Positions 1-9,263 of a DNA stretch of 64,000 nucleotides are shown one piece after another. The translations under genes were made by a program, and so were the position numbers. The stretch is taken from NCBI GenBank assembly GCA_013298625.1, contig JAAFIF010000002.1:62001-126000 (forward strand). The letters are read 5' to 3'. Origin of the DNA: Myxococcales bacterium (lineage in GTDB: Bacteria > Myxococcota_A > Polyangia > Polyangiales > Ga0077539). Below the pieces are notes generated by a model. That model saw nothing but the letters and a program-made list of their open reading frames with translations, had not been told where the DNA came from and did not search any database. Numbering within the stretch: position 1 is the stretch's first letter; each line of letters begins with the position of its first letter.

Positions 1-171
1 GCCAGATCCCACGCGACCCACGATCACGTAGCGCTCTGCGACGGTCGTCCCCAGCAACGGATCACCTTGCGCGGCCTCGATGACCGACGCTTCGAGCGGA
101 CGGCGACCGTCCGAGGGACATCGCCGCGTTCCCGCTTCGTAGTGCGCGTTGCACAGGGGACAGACCAACAT
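1..171 (-). CDS. Ser/Thr protein kinase, N-terminal fragment (runs off the left edge)
   Basis: Only the first 57 codons are present, read leftwards from an ATG at 171. The product starts with a short zinc-ribbon-like segment (CPLC at residues 4-7, then RRCPSDG with a third Cys at 18). After a linker comes LLGTTVAERYVIVGRVGSG (39-57), which matches the start of a Hanks-type kinase domain where the glycine-rich loop begins. In myxobacterial kinases this order (Cys-rich N-terminus, then GTxxxxRYxIxxxxGxG) is common, and the domain phosphorylates Ser/Thr of regulatory targets. The gene is divergent from the HEAT-repeat gene at 256, with 84 bp between the starts that must hold both promoters. The catalytic residues lie outside the window, so activity cannot be judged. 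The family call is fairly sure and the substrate is unknown. Confidence 0.8.
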   Translation of the reverse strand, partial: MLVCPLCNAHYEAGTRRCPSDGRRPLEASVIEAAQGDPLLGTTVAERYVIVGRVGSG

Positions 172-255
172 CGAGAGCGAGCTTACAACGGATTACGCGG
201 CGCAACCAACGACCACGCGACGGCCGCCGCGAGAAGGGTGGTAGCGTGTGCCTCG

Positions 256-2226
256 ATGTCTCGGCCTCGGGTTCGTCACGCACAAACAGCACGGACTGTG
301 GCCGCGCTCGCCGCGATGCTCTCCTCGGCCCTTCCGTGCATCGCACCCGCGCAAATGTTGCCGCGCGTCGACGTGGCCGGCGCGAGCCCCGCGCGTCCGA
401 CGACCGGCACATTCGGGGCCGCCTCGATGAGGGCGCGCTTCGGAGACGCGCAGTGGATCAGCAGACTCACCGTCGCTGATCCGACCGCGCGCGCCGCTGC
501 CATCCGTGCGCTCGCGCGCTACTCGCAGCCAGGCCCCGCGCAAGAAGAAGCCATCCAAAACATCGCCGAAGGGCTGCGCACCGAGTCGGACGCCGCCGTG
601 CAGACGGCCATGGTCGACGCGCTCGCAACGATGGCGCGGGAGCGCGCAGTGGGAGCGCTCGTTCCCCTCGTGTGCACGCGCGGTTCGCTCGCGCCAGCCG
701 CGGCCCGCAGAGCCCTCGAATTCGTCGGTCCGCTGCTCGACCGCGACGGCATCGACGCGATCGTCGCTGGCCTCGCCGGCGCAGCGTTCTCTGCAAACGA
801 AGCGCTTCGCCTCGCCGCGGTGGACGCGCTGGCAGCCGCGCCGGACGAGCCGTTCTCCGACCGCGTCTCGGTCCATCGCGCGACCCCCGCGCGACTCGCG
901 CTCTTGCTGGACGCGATCGGTCGGCGCGGAGACGGCCGTTGGGGCAGCGCCGTGCTCGAGCAGCTGCAATCCACGCAGCGCCCAGTGCTGTTCTCTGCCG
1001 TTCGCGCCGTCGCCAACCTGCGGCTGCTCGAAGCCGCCTCGCCGCTCAGCCGCATGATCCGCGATCGCGCGCTGGACACCGAGCTGCAGATCGCCGCCAT
1101 CCAAGCGCTGGCTGTCGTCGGCGCGGGCGATCCCGAGGCGACCCGTGAAGCGCTGCGCGCGGCGCTCGGCAACACAGCGACCGCCGACACCGCTCGCCGC
1201 GCGGTCGCGACGCTCGGCGTTCGCGCGCTCGTGCCCGAGGTCGCTCGAGGCCTGGACGCCGCCTGGCGCGTCGACCGTCTCCTCGTCGCCGAGTCGCTCG
1301 GCGACATCGGCGGCGCGCAGGCCGCGCGGCTGTTGCTCACCGCGGTCGAGCACGAGCGCGACGAAATCGCGCGGAGGGTGCTCTGGCGAGCCGCCGTCCG
1401 GGCCGACGCCACGAGCGCTCGACTGGCCCTCGAGTCCGCCGCCGAAGCAGACCGCGCCGCGCGATGGGTCGCCGTCGAGTGGCTCGCGCGCGAAGGCAAC
1501 GCGCCGCGCATGCGCGGGACGGCCGCGCTCGCCGCGAGCGGAGACGTCACCGCGATGACGCTCGAGTGCGCGCGAGCGCGGTGCGGCGCCGCGATTTCGC
1601 GCCTCGCTGACGCTGATCCAGCGAGGAGAGGCGACGCGGCTTGGGCGGTCTCGTTCGCTCCGACGGTCGACGCCGCGACTGTGATCGCGCGGTTCGAGAG
1701 CGAGCGCGACCCCGTCGTTCGACTGTTGCTCGCGTTCGCGCTGATGCGTTCGCCAGCGCCCAGCGTGACGAGCGCGTTCGAGCGCGTCGCGTTGCAAGAC
1801 GAGCAACACGTCAGCGCAGAGCAAGCGGTGATCGCCGAGCTCGCCGCGCGTCGCGGGTCGATCGCAGTGCGCAGGCTCGTGCCGGCCATGCTCGCCGACG
1901 CGCGAGGGGCCGTGCGAGCGCTCGGGTTGTGGACCGCAGCGCGCACGAGCGATCCGCTGGGATTGACCGCAGCGACGCGGCTCGCAAACGAAGACGAGTC
2001 AGCGGACGTGCGCGCAGCGGCTCGCGCGGTCGCGGCGCAGCGCAGCGGATCGGCGAGCGCGTTCGGGGGCAACGCGGTGTTGCACGCGGCAGGGCTTGGC
2101 GCGCGGAGCGTGTGGATCGCGTGGCTGCCTGGCGGACAGGTCGTGGTCAGCGCGGCGACCAGCGACGGGACGCTGATCGTTCCGTCCATGCCATCGGGAG
2201 AGTTTCTGCTCGAAGCGCTGCCGTAG
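256..2226 (+). CDS. Secreted HEAT-repeat protein
   Basis: A 656-residue protein. I chose the ATG at 256 because it opens a signal peptide (basic MSRPRVRHAQTAR, hydrophobic AALAAMLSSALP, cleavage near APAQ); the open frame continues upstream but that part has no domain features. The mature region is almost wholly Ala/Arg/Leu-rich alpha-helical repeats of about 30-40 residues with an LxxAAxxALA pattern (for example VDALATMARERAVGALVPL), typical of HEAT/PBS-lyase scaffolds that bind other proteins. The last ~50 residues switch to beta-like sequence (SVWIAWLPGGQVVVSA), possibly a small C-terminal domain. No catalytic motif is visible. It is divergent from the kinase gene, and xseB follows 88 bp downstream. 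Being exported, it probably acts as a periplasmic scaffold; this is inference. Confidence 0.7.
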   Translation: MSRPRVRHAQTARTVAALAAMLSSALPCIAPAQMLPRVDVAGASPARPTTGTFGAASMRARFGDAQWISRLTVADPTARAAAIRALARYSQPGPAQEEAIQNIAEGLRTESDAAVQTAMVDALATMARERAVGALVPLVCTRGSLAPAAARRALEFVGPLLDRDGIDAIVAGLAGAAFSANEALRLAAVDALAAAPDEPFSDRVSVHRATPARLALLLDAIGRRGDGRWGSAVLEQLQSTQRPVLFSAVRAVANLRLLEAASPLSRMIRDRALDTELQIAAIQALAVVGAGDPEATREALRAALGNTATADTARRAVATLGVRALVPEVARGLDAAWRVDRLLVAESLGDIGGAQAARLLLTAVEHERDEIARRVLWRAAVRADATSARLALESAAEADRAARWVAVEWLAREGNAPRMRGTAALAASGDVTAMTLECARARCGAAISRLADADPARRGDAAWAVSFAPTVDAATVIARFESERDPVVRLLLAFALMRSPAPSVTSAFERVALQDEQHVSAEQAVIAELAARRGSIAVRRLVPAMLADARGAVRALGLWTAARTSDPLGLTAATRLANEDESADVRAAARAVAAQRSGSASAFGGNAVLHAAGLGARSVWIAWLPGGQVVVSAATSDGTLIVPSMPSGEFLLEALP

Positions 2227-2314
2227 CGCTGCCGCGGGGGAGAGTTTCGTGAACTGTGCCGATAGTTGGCGCGGTCGGGGGAGGGCGAGCATGCTCGCGC
2301 GTTCTGGAGGCGAT

Positions 2315-2584
2315 ATGGTGGCAACGGTCAACGCTAGCGAGGACGCTCTCTCTGGGGTGTCGCTCGAGAAAATCCTGGAGAGGCTCGGCGGAGTCGTCGA
2401 GAAGCTCGAGCGCGGAGACGTTCCGCTCGAGCAAGCGCTGGGGATGTTCGAAGAGGGCGTGAAGCTCGCGCGCGAGGGGCAGCGTCGGCTCGACGCCGCA
2501 GAGGCGCGCATCGAGGCGCTGGCGGCGGACGGCTCGACCGCGACAATTCCGGCGTCTGCTGTGGCACGAGATGGCGCAGGCTGA
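2315..2584 (+). CDS. xseB: Exodeoxyribonuclease VII small subunit
   Basis: An 89-residue protein with the XseB core: a helix hairpin LEKILERLGGVVEKLERG (starting near residue 14), then the family signature LEQALGMFEEGVKLAR, and a C-terminal coil ending the conserved part. XseB is the small helical subunit that multimerises on XseA to form exonuclease VII, which degrades single-stranded DNA to oligonucleotides in repair. The ATG at 2315 is preceded by GGAGG at 2306-2310; an in-frame ATG at 2291 would add eight residues and is less well placed. xseA is not in this window, so the subunits are apparently split between loci. A strong intrinsic terminator follows immediately (2591-2616). Confidence 0.9.
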   Translation: MVATVNASEDALSGVSLEKILERLGGVVEKLERGDVPLEQALGMFEEGVKLAREGQRRLDAAEARIEALAADGSTATIPASAVARDGAG

Positions 2585-2590
2585 AGCGCG

Positions 2591-2616
2591 TGCGAGGGAA
2601 GATTCCCTCGCATTTT
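2591..2616 (+). terminator. Intrinsic terminator after xseB
   Basis: TGCGAGGGAA (2591-2600) and TTCCCTCGCA (2603-2612) are perfect inverted repeats, followed directly by TTTT and positioned 6 bp after the xseB stop. This is the clearest rho-independent terminator in the window. Confidence 0.85.
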
Positions 2617-2878
2617 GCAGGCAGGGCGGGCTCGATCGGGCGAAGGAACGCCGCGTGCTGGGCACTCACGTCCGCCGCATCTGCGCGCCATGGCCGCGAG
2701 GTTCATGCGTTCTTTCGCGGTCTACCGAGATCGTCACGGAGTAGACGCGTTTGTGGTCGCAGTGATAGACCACGCGCGGTTTCTTGGCCCGTTGGGTGCC
2801 GCTCGCGTCGCTTCGACCGCGCGGTGGGAGCAATCTCTCCCGAGCAACTCAAGCTGGCGTCACTGGAGGAACACTAGG
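2617..2878 (+). other. Intergenic leader of the OmpA-type gene
   Basis: About 260 bp without a convincing gene, although the reading frame of the next gene stays open through it. Its only clear element is the GGAGGA ribosome-binding site at 2865-2870. It should contain the promoter of the OmpA-type gene, since the xseB terminator lies just upstream, but I cannot pick convincing -35/-10 boxes. Confidence 0.5.
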
Positions 2879-5287
2879 ATGTCGAATCCCCGTCGCGTTG
2901 CATGGCTACTCGTCGCCGCTCAAGTGGGCGTGGCGGCATTCACCGTTGCCCAGCCCGCCGCCGCGCAAACGCGCGCGCCGGCCGCGGACGACGAAGAAGA
3001 TGAAGAGGACGATCCGCCGGCCACTACGGGCGCGGCCGCTGCCAACACGCAGTCGTCTTCGAGCAGCACCACGCCGAGCGCAGCCGCGACCGAGACGCCC
3101 CCGGCGTCCGCGACGCCCGCCGCGCGTCCGCGCACTCACGCGGATTTTCCCGGCGCGGACGAGAGCGAAGAAGATCGCGAAGCGCGTCGCGACCGCATGA
3201 TTCACCGATTCTCGTCGCTGAGCGGCGCGGTCGGCTTGATCCACATGCAGACCGCCGAAGGCGGCAGCGAGCAGACCTTTCGCTTCTCGCTCATCGCGGA
3301 GTACTTCGGCGCGCGCGGCTTCTTGCGCCCCGAAGGAAACAGCACGTTTCCCCTGCCCACTGGCTTCACGCCGGAGGACTCGAGCCGCATCGGCGCCACG
3401 CTGACCGCGTCGTACTCGCCGCTGCGCTACCTCGAAGTGTTCACGGCGCTGCGCTCGTTCGCAGTGTCGAACAACCTCGAGCGGCCCACGCTCTTTCAGG
3501 TCCTCGGCGACGCCACCCTCGGCGCGAAGGGCATCCTCCCGATCACGCGCGGGCTCACGCTCGGCGCGTCGGCGAGCGCGCTCTTGCTCAACCGCGCGGG
3601 CGGCATCGGGCTCAACGGCGAGGGGACCAGCGCGAACTTCCGACTGCTCGGCTCGTTCGACCTCGGTCAGGTGACCTCGGCTCCGATCCGCATTCACTTG
3701 AACGTGGGCTACACGCTGGACAACAGCGCGACGCTCGTCCGCGACGTCGAAGTGCGACGTCAGCAGGCTTCTGCGGGCTACAACGCCGCGGACTGTGCGA
3801 CGCCGTCGACCGACTCGACCTCGCGCTGGGCGCGCAACGCCGCGTGCCACGTCGAAGTGACCCGCGGTGAGCGCTTCGCGCTCGGAATCAACCGCGCCGA
3901 TCGCCTCAACGTGGGCATCGCTGTGGACGCGAACCTCAACACCACCCACGTCGGCTTCGCGCCGTTCGTCGAGTGGAACGCGCCGATTCCGATCGTCCGC
4001 TCGGGCTACATCTGCTGGCAGCCCACCGCGAGCGTGCCGAGCCTCACCGCTGGCGACGACGACCGTTGCTACAACGAGTTCTCGCCGTTTCAGACGATGC
4101 CGTCGAACCTCACGATCGGAACGCGCGTCTGGACGCCTCACGCGCGCGGTCTCGGCGCCATCCTCGCCGTGGACATCGGCACCGGCGGAACCGGGACGTT
4201 CGTCCGCGAGCTCGCGCCGAACACCCCGTGGAACTTCTACTTCGGCCTCGGCTTCGCGCACGATTTCAACCCGCGCACGCGCCGCATCCCCGTGGACCGC
4301 GTCGTCGAGCGCACGGTCGACCGCGACAACACGCCGGTCGGCGGAGAGATCGTCGGAACCATCACCGACGGTGAGTCGCACCGCCCGATCGCTGGAGCTC
4401 TCGTCGAGGTCGTCGGTCACCCGGACTTCGGTCTGTTCGCGACCAACGCGCAGGGGCAGTTCCGCAGCCGCCGCGTGGCGCCGGCGGAGTACGAGCTGCG
4501 CGTTCGCGCCGCGGACTACACGGACAACACGTGCCGCGGAACCGTGGCTCCGCCCTCGGGTGACACCCGCACGAGCGCTGACACGACGGTCAACTGCGAG
4601 CTGCGCATCGTGGCGCGTCGCGGGATCATCGCCGGTCGCGTCAGCAACGAAGCTGGCGCTCCGGTGGGTGGCATCACCGTGACGCTCACGCCGGGCGCGG
4701 GAATCACCGTGCCGCAGGGCGAGAGCGCGCCGGTGCCCGTCACCGCGCAGACCGGCACCGACGGAACGTTCCGCTTCGAGAACGTCCTCGCTGGCTCGTG
4801 GGCTGTTCGCGCGGACCAGGGCCCGACCACCCGCGGATCGACCGCGCGCAACGTCGATGTTCGCGCTCGCGACACCGCAGCGGCGGACATCTCCGTGGCC
4901 AACTCCGACGTCCGTGGATTCCGCATCCAGGGCCGTCAGGTCACGGTCCCGGATCAAGTGCACTTCGTCACGGATTCGGCGGACATCATGCCGGACTCGC
5001 AGACGCTGCTCGAGCGCATCGCGGACTTCCTCAACCGTCACCCCGAGCTCCGCCAGATGGAGATCCAGGGACACACGGACAACCAGGGCCCGCGCCCGCG
5101 CAACCAGGCGCTCTCGCAGCAGCGCGCCGAGTCGGTTCGCACCGCCCTCGTGAACCTCGGCGTCGCCGCCGATCGCCTCACGGCCCGCGGCTTCGGCCCC
5201 GATCGTCCGGTCGGACCGAACCTCACCGCCGCCGGCCGCGCGCGCAATCGCCGCGTGGTGTTCGAGATCAAGCAGCGCGGCCGCTGA
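2879..5287 (+). CDS. OmpA-family envelope protein with two carboxypeptidase-regulatory-like domains
   Basis: An 802-residue exported protein. Order: signal peptide (1-~30, cleavage near AAAQT), an acidic then Ser/Thr/Ala/Pro-rich linker (DDEEDEEDD to about residue 95), a beta-strand-rich region (~110-480) resembling an outer-membrane barrel, two Ig-like CarboxypepD_reg/Cna_B-type domains (~488-560 starting GGEIVGTITDG, and ~585-665 with IIAGRVSNEAGAPVGG), and a C-terminal OmpA domain (~694-800). The OmpA part keeps the peptidoglycan-binding pattern (GHTDNQG, NQALSQQRAESV, GFGPDRPV, NRRVVFEI). It probably ties the outer membrane to the cell wall. The start at 2879 follows GGAGGA at 2865-2870 by 8 nt. 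Transcribed alone behind a terminator. The family call is sure; the barrel assignment is inference. Confidence 0.85.
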   Translation: MSNPRRVAWLLVAAQVGVAAFTVAQPAAAQTRAPAADDEEDEEDDPPATTGAAAANTQSSSSSTTPSAAATETPPASATPAARPRTHADFPGADESEEDREARRDRMIHRFSSLSGAVGLIHMQTAEGGSEQTFRFSLIAEYFGARGFLRPEGNSTFPLPTGFTPEDSSRIGATLTASYSPLRYLEVFTALRSFAVSNNLERPTLFQVLGDATLGAKGILPITRGLTLGASASALLLNRAGGIGLNGEGTSANFRLLGSFDLGQVTSAPIRIHLNVGYTLDNSATLVRDVEVRRQQASAGYNAADCATPSTDSTSRWARNAACHVEVTRGERFALGINRADRLNVGIAVDANLNTTHVGFAPFVEWNAPIPIVRSGYICWQPTASVPSLTAGDDDRCYNEFSPFQTMPSNLTIGTRVWTPHARGLGAILAVDIGTGGTGTFVRELAPNTPWNFYFGLGFAHDFNPRTRRIPVDRVVERTVDRDNTPVGGEIVGTITDGESHRPIAGALVEVVGHPDFGLFATNAQGQFRSRRVAPAEYELRVRAADYTDNTCRGTVAPPSGDTRTSADTTVNCELRIVARRGIIAGRVSNEAGAPVGGITVTLTPGAGITVPQGESAPVPVTAQTGTDGTFRFENVLAGSWAVRADQGPTTRGSTARNVDVRARDTAAADISVANSDVRGFRIQGRQVTVPDQVHFVTDSADIMPDSQTLLERIADFLNRHPELRQMEIQGHTDNQGPRPRNQALSQQRAESVRTALVNLGVAADRLTARGFGPDRPVGPNLTAAGRARNRRVVFEIKQRGR

Positions 5288-5315
5288 GCAGACGCTCGCG
5301 CGCAGTGCTCGCTCG

Positions 5316-6449
5316 ATGCACACTGCCGCGGTGCGACGCTCGCTCACGCTGCTCTGCTCTTTCGCGCTCGTTCACTGTCGCCCCGGGGAGGCGACGCTGA
5401 CGACCACACCGCAGCCCGCTCGAACGAGCGGCGCTGCGGTCGCGCCCGACGCTGGCCCAAGTGCGGTCGCTGACGCGGCAACCGCCCCGCCTCCGGCTCG
5501 CGACGCGCTCGCGCTCGTCCGTGCGCGCGCAGAAGGCCTCGAGCGCACGCGGGCGCAGGTCGCGGCGTGGTTTCCCATGCAGATGCTCGCGATCATCGAG
5601 CGAACCACGCGCGGCCTCGCGGCGCTGTCGGCACCACAATTCAACGGCGATCTTGTGTTGTGGTCCGTCGCGCTTCCAGCGGCAGAGACCACGCTCGACG
5701 CGGACGCGCGCGACGCGGTGTGCACCGAGGCGCAGCGCGCAGAGCCACGGGTGCTGTGCGAGAGCGACGCCGTCGAAATCCGCGGCGTCGAACGGGCCCG
5801 TTGGGTCTTCGCATGGAAGGTCGACGGAGCTCCGCCGAGGGCGAACCTCGCGACGCCCTTGCGCGCGCTCGCGCGGGCGGGCGGGTCGGTGTGCCTGCGC
5901 TCGATCGAACGAACGCTGCACACCGCGGAGATCGCGATTTCTGCGCCGGACATCGCGGCGTTGGGGCGCACGCTCGCGTTGATGTCCGCGGCGCCGCGGA
6001 TGAGCGAGCTCGTGCTCGTCCGCACAGAGAATCGCCGCACAGAGCTCTACGCCGAGCTCTCGTGGCCGACCGATCGCGCCGACCGCTCGACGGGCGAGCT
6101 CGAGGGTGACGCCTGGCCGACGCGCTGCGACGGCGCGAGTCACGTGCTGCAAGACGACGCAACCTCCCTGCGCGCCCTCTTCGCGCTCGCCGGAACGACA
6201 ACCCGCGGCGCCGTCGTCGAGCGCGCCTCGCGCCAGTGGGTCGTCACCGTCGGCGACCGCGTCGGAGACGCGGAGATCATCGCGATCGACGAGCGAGCGC
6301 TGCGCGTGCGGCGCGCGGTGCGAGGCCGTCCGCGCGAGCTCGAGCTGCGATGGGAGGGCGCAGGGCCGGACGCTGCCACAGAGCGAAGGCCGCCGCTGAT
6401 TCTGCCGACGGATCCAGCGAGAGGCTTGCCGCCCGGCGTTCGCCCGTGA
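5316..6449 (+). CDS. Exported protein with a GspC/PilP-like C-terminal segment
   Basis: A 377-residue protein with a short signal sequence and a possible lipobox at LVHC (Cys21); His at -1 is unusual, so lipidation is uncertain. A Pro/Ala-rich linker follows (to ~55). The central part is unrecognised, with several Cys residues (VCTEAQRAEPRVLC). Near the C-terminus a stretch of about 50 residues (GAVVERASRQWVVTVGD, then GDAEIIAIDERALRVRR) has the rhythm of the homology region found in GspC and PilP inner-membrane components of type II secretion and type IV pili. That resemblance is by eye only. It starts 28 bp after the OmpA-type gene and could be co-transcribed with it. Function unknown. Confidence 0.6.
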   Translation: MHTAAVRRSLTLLCSFALVHCRPGEATLTTTPQPARTSGAAVAPDAGPSAVADAATAPPPARDALALVRARAEGLERTRAQVAAWFPMQMLAIIERTTRGLAALSAPQFNGDLVLWSVALPAAETTLDADARDAVCTEAQRAEPRVLCESDAVEIRGVERARWVFAWKVDGAPPRANLATPLRALARAGGSVCLRSIERTLHTAEIAISAPDIAALGRTLALMSAAPRMSELVLVRTENRRTELYAELSWPTDRADRSTGELEGDAWPTRCDGASHVLQDDATSLRALFALAGTTTRGAVVERASRQWVVTVGDRVGDAEIIAIDERALRVRRAVRGRPRELELRWEGAGPDAATERRPPLILPTDPARGLPPGVRP

Positions 6450-6545
6450 CCGCGACGACGATGGGGCCGGTGGAGACGAGCGACGCGACCATCCGCCGCG
6501 CCGAGCGCGATTGACCGCATTGTGAGCGCGGCGCGATCGTGCGGC

Positions 6546-6574
6546 TTGACGGCGGCGTGCGCCGGGAATTACGA
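6546..6574 (+). promoter_or_regulatory. Possible sigma-70 promoter of gltX
   Basis: TTGACG at 6546-6551 is one mismatch from the -35 consensus. It is followed after 17 nt by TTACGA at 6569-6574, a weak -10 match. This lies 15 bp before the gltX start, so any leader would be very short. Tentative. Confidence 0.3.
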
Positions 6575-6588
6575 GCATTCGCACGCTC

Positions 6589-8091
6589 ATGGACAAGCCA
6601 CGGCTCCGTTTTGCTCCGTCTCCGACGGGCTATCTCCACATCGGCGGCGCGCGCACCGCGCTGTTCAACTGGCTCTGGGCCCGCAAGACCGGCGGCACGT
6701 TCGTGCTTCGCATCGAGGACACCGACGTCGCGCGCAACACGCGCGAGAGCGTCGAGGCCATCTTCACCGCGATGAAGTGGCTCGGCCTCGACTGGGACGA
6801 GGGGCCGAAGGACGCCGACGACCAGGGCGGCGGGCCCAACGGACCGTACTTTCAGAGCAAGCGGCTCGCGCTCTACCGCGAGCACGCGGACAAGCTCATC
6901 CGCTCGGGCCACGCCTACCGATGCTACGCGACGAAAGAGGACATCGACGCGGCGCGCATGGCGCTGCCCGAGAAGCTCCGAGCGTCGTTTCACTTTCAGT
7001 CGCCGTGGCGCGACAAGCGCGCCGAGCTCGACAAGCCTCACGTCGTGCGAATCAAAGCCCCGAGCGAGGGAGAGGTCTCGTTCGACGACCTCGTCTTCGG
7101 CACCATCAAGGTGCCCGCGCACACGCTGCGCGACGAGATCTTGATCCGTGAGAACGGCATGCCGCTCTACAACTTCGGCTGCGTCGTGGACGACCTCACG
7201 ATGGGCATCACGCACGTGATCCGCGGCAAGGATCACATCATCAACACCAGCCCGCAGGTGCTCATGTACCGCGCGTTCGGCGCGAAGCTGCCGACCTTCG
7301 GCCACCTGCCCATGCTGATGAAGAACAGCAAAGAGAAGCTCTCGAAGCGCGACGGCGCCGTCGGCGTCGGCGAGTACGAAGCGCTCGGGTATTTGCCGGA
7401 CGGACTGCTCTCGTACCTGGTCCGCTTCGGCTGGTCCTTCGGCGACGAAGAGCTCTTCACCAAGGCGTCGCTCGCAGAGAAGTTCGACTGGGACCGCGTC
7501 TCGAAGAGCGACGGGATCTACGACTTCAAGAAGTGCAAGGCGATCAACCAGAAGTTCATCGCCAAGCTGGCCACGATCGACGAGCTCGCGAAGGGCTCGA
7601 TCAAGCCCCTCGCTGACCGCAGCCTGATCGTCAGCCTGTCGGATCCGCGCCTCGTCGAGTCGATCAACACGGTGCGCGAGCGCGCCGAGACGCTGGTCGT
7701 GATGGCCGAAGCGATGGACTTCTACCTCCGCGATGTTCCGGCGATGGACGACGCCGCGGTGACGAAGTTCTACAAGCCCGAGGTCGCCGACACGCTCGAA
7801 AAGCTCGCGGAGTTCGCGGCGACGCACGTCGTCGAGCGCGAGGCGCGCACGATGTCCTTCGGTGAGCACCAGAAGGCGCTCGAAGAAGCGCTGCGCACGT
7901 TCGTGACGGGGCTCGGCATCGAGATGAAGGCGATCGGTCAGCCCGCGCGCGTCGCCCTGACCGGCCGCGGAGCGAGCCCCGACCTCGCGAGCGTCATGCT
8001 CGTGCTCGGACCTTCGGTGTCCGCCCGCAGGCTGCGCGACGGCGCGGCGCGGGCGCGCGCGATCGAGCCCGCGGCCGCTGGTGCTCCGTGA
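6589..8091 (+). CDS. gltX: Glutamate--tRNA ligase
   Basis: A 500-residue class I aminoacyl-tRNA synthetase that attaches glutamate to tRNA-Glu. The ATP-binding HIGH motif is HIGG at 17-20 within RFAPSPTGYLHIGGART, followed by FVLRIEDTD. The KMSKS loop is KLSKR at 250-254 (KEKLSKRDGAVG). The length and the helical C-terminal anticodon-binding region fit a complete bacterial GluRS. I cannot tell from motifs alone whether it is discriminating or also charges tRNA-Gln. The ATG at 6589 begins right at the conserved N-terminus (MDKPRLRFAPSPTG). The last codons overlap the GTG of the CPBP-family gene (GTGA at 8088-8091), so the two are translationally coupled. Confidence 0.97.
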   Translation: MDKPRLRFAPSPTGYLHIGGARTALFNWLWARKTGGTFVLRIEDTDVARNTRESVEAIFTAMKWLGLDWDEGPKDADDQGGGPNGPYFQSKRLALYREHADKLIRSGHAYRCYATKEDIDAARMALPEKLRASFHFQSPWRDKRAELDKPHVVRIKAPSEGEVSFDDLVFGTIKVPAHTLRDEILIRENGMPLYNFGCVVDDLTMGITHVIRGKDHIINTSPQVLMYRAFGAKLPTFGHLPMLMKNSKEKLSKRDGAVGVGEYEALGYLPDGLLSYLVRFGWSFGDEELFTKASLAEKFDWDRVSKSDGIYDFKKCKAINQKFIAKLATIDELAKGSIKPLADRSLIVSLSDPRLVESINTVRERAETLVVMAEAMDFYLRDVPAMDDAAVTKFYKPEVADTLEKLAEFAATHVVEREARTMSFGEHQKALEEALRTFVTGLGIEMKAIGQPARVALTGRGASPDLASVMLVLGPSVSARRLRDGAARARAIEPAAAGAP

Positions 8092-9122
8092 AGGTCGTCT
8101 TCGTCCTCGCGCTGCTCTACCTCGTGATCGTCGCGTTTCTCGCGCGCAAGAAGCTGCGCGAGCTCGACCCGCGCGTGTTCTTCATCGAGACGTGGCGCGA
8201 GGTCGACGCGCAGGCGATGCGTGATCGCATGCTGCGCGAGGCGATCGCCCGCGATCGCGCTGCGATGGACGGAGCGCCCTACCGCGAGGGCGAGCGCACG
8301 AGCGTCGCGCACATCGCGAAGTACTGGCCCTACGACTGGCGGCCGTTCATCGTGCTCACGACGATGGCCTTCGTGCTGACGGCGCACGAGTACTTCGGCG
8401 ACCGCGCGATGTTCTACCGCCTGCGCGACCGCGGGCTGACCTTCGACTGGGGCCCCGTCGTCAACGGGCTGCACGCGCACTCGTTTCGGTTCACCGGCCC
8501 GTGGACCGCGTTGCAGAGCGAACAATGGGGAGAGCTCTACGTGCTCTTCTGGTGGGCCGTGACCCGCGGGGGCGGCTATTTGCTGCCCATTCTGATCACG
8601 GTCCCGCTGTGGAAGGAGCGCTATCGAGACTACGGGCTCAGCGCGAAGGGCTTCGCGGACCACGCGTGGATCTACGCGATGTTCTTCGGCATCGTGCTGC
8701 TCTGCGTGATCGGCGTGGCGCACACCGGCGAGTTCGCGACGTACTACCCGTTCTACAAGCAGGCCTCGCGCAGCTGGAAGGACTTCTTTCTCTGGGAGAC
8801 CGCCTACGCGACGCAGTTCTTCTGCCTCGAGTACTACTTTCGCGGGTTCTTGGTCTTCTCGATCGCCCGCTCGATCGGCTCGGGCGCGATCTTCGCCATG
8901 GTCGTGCCCTACTGCATGATCCACTACGGAAAGCCCCTGCTCGAGACGCTCGGCGCCATCATCGCAGGCACCGTCCTCGGCACCCTCGCGCTGCGCACGC
9001 GCTCGATCTGGTCCGGCTTTCTCATCCACGTCACCGTGGCCGTCTCGATGGACATCGCCGCGCTGCTCATGGGTCCGGGCCTGCCCGGCGGGCTCAAGCT
9101 TCCGGCGAGCTGGGGCTTCTGA
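8088..9122 (+). CDS. CPBP-family (CAAX-like) intramembrane metalloprotease
   Basis: A 344-residue polytopic membrane protein starting with GTG in a 4-bp overlap with gltX. Hydrophobic segments occur at the N-terminus (VFVLALLYLVIVAFL), near 85-100, 155-175, 195-215 and through the last third. The C-terminal half carries the Abi/CPBP motifs: E248-x3-R252 in CLEYYFRGF, H279 in CMIHYGKP and H314 in FLIHVTV, the predicted zinc-site residues. The first Glu of the usual EExxxR is Leu here, as I recall also for related myxobacterial members. The family includes CAAX prenyl proteases and bacteriocin self-immunity proteins; the substrate here is unknown. A cytoplasmic helical region (35-75) precedes the core. 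Confidence 0.75.
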   Translation: MKVVFVLALLYLVIVAFLARKKLRELDPRVFFIETWREVDAQAMRDRMLREAIARDRAAMDGAPYREGERTSVAHIAKYWPYDWRPFIVLTTMAFVLTAHEYFGDRAMFYRLRDRGLTFDWGPVVNGLHAHSFRFTGPWTALQSEQWGELYVLFWWAVTRGGGYLLPILITVPLWKERYRDYGLSAKGFADHAWIYAMFFGIVLLCVIGVAHTGEFATYYPFYKQASRSWKDFFLWETAYATQFFCLEYYFRGFLVFSIARSIGSGAIFAMVVPYCMIHYGKPLLETLGAIIAGTVLGTLALRTRSIWSGFLIHVTVAVSMDIAALLMGPGLPGGLKLPASWGF

Positions 9123-9263
9123 GCGCGGGGAACAACTTTTTCTCGGGCGGCTCGCAACCGTCGAGCGCGCGCTTGGATACACCGGGTGCACCGGGGTTTC
9201 GTCGCGGATTTTCTCGCTCGAACGCGCAACAACCCGCGCGCTTTCGTGACCAGCCGCGCCGTC

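Noticed and set aside
193..2324. Two long minus-strand frames over the HEAT-repeat gene
   Set aside because: Shadows of the repeat codons; no start signal and no domain.
2906..5347. Very long open frame antisense to the OmpA-type gene
   Set aside because: It is produced by the GC-rich third position of the true gene; its translation is Arg/Ala/Val-rich without domains, and the plus-strand gene has clear motifs.
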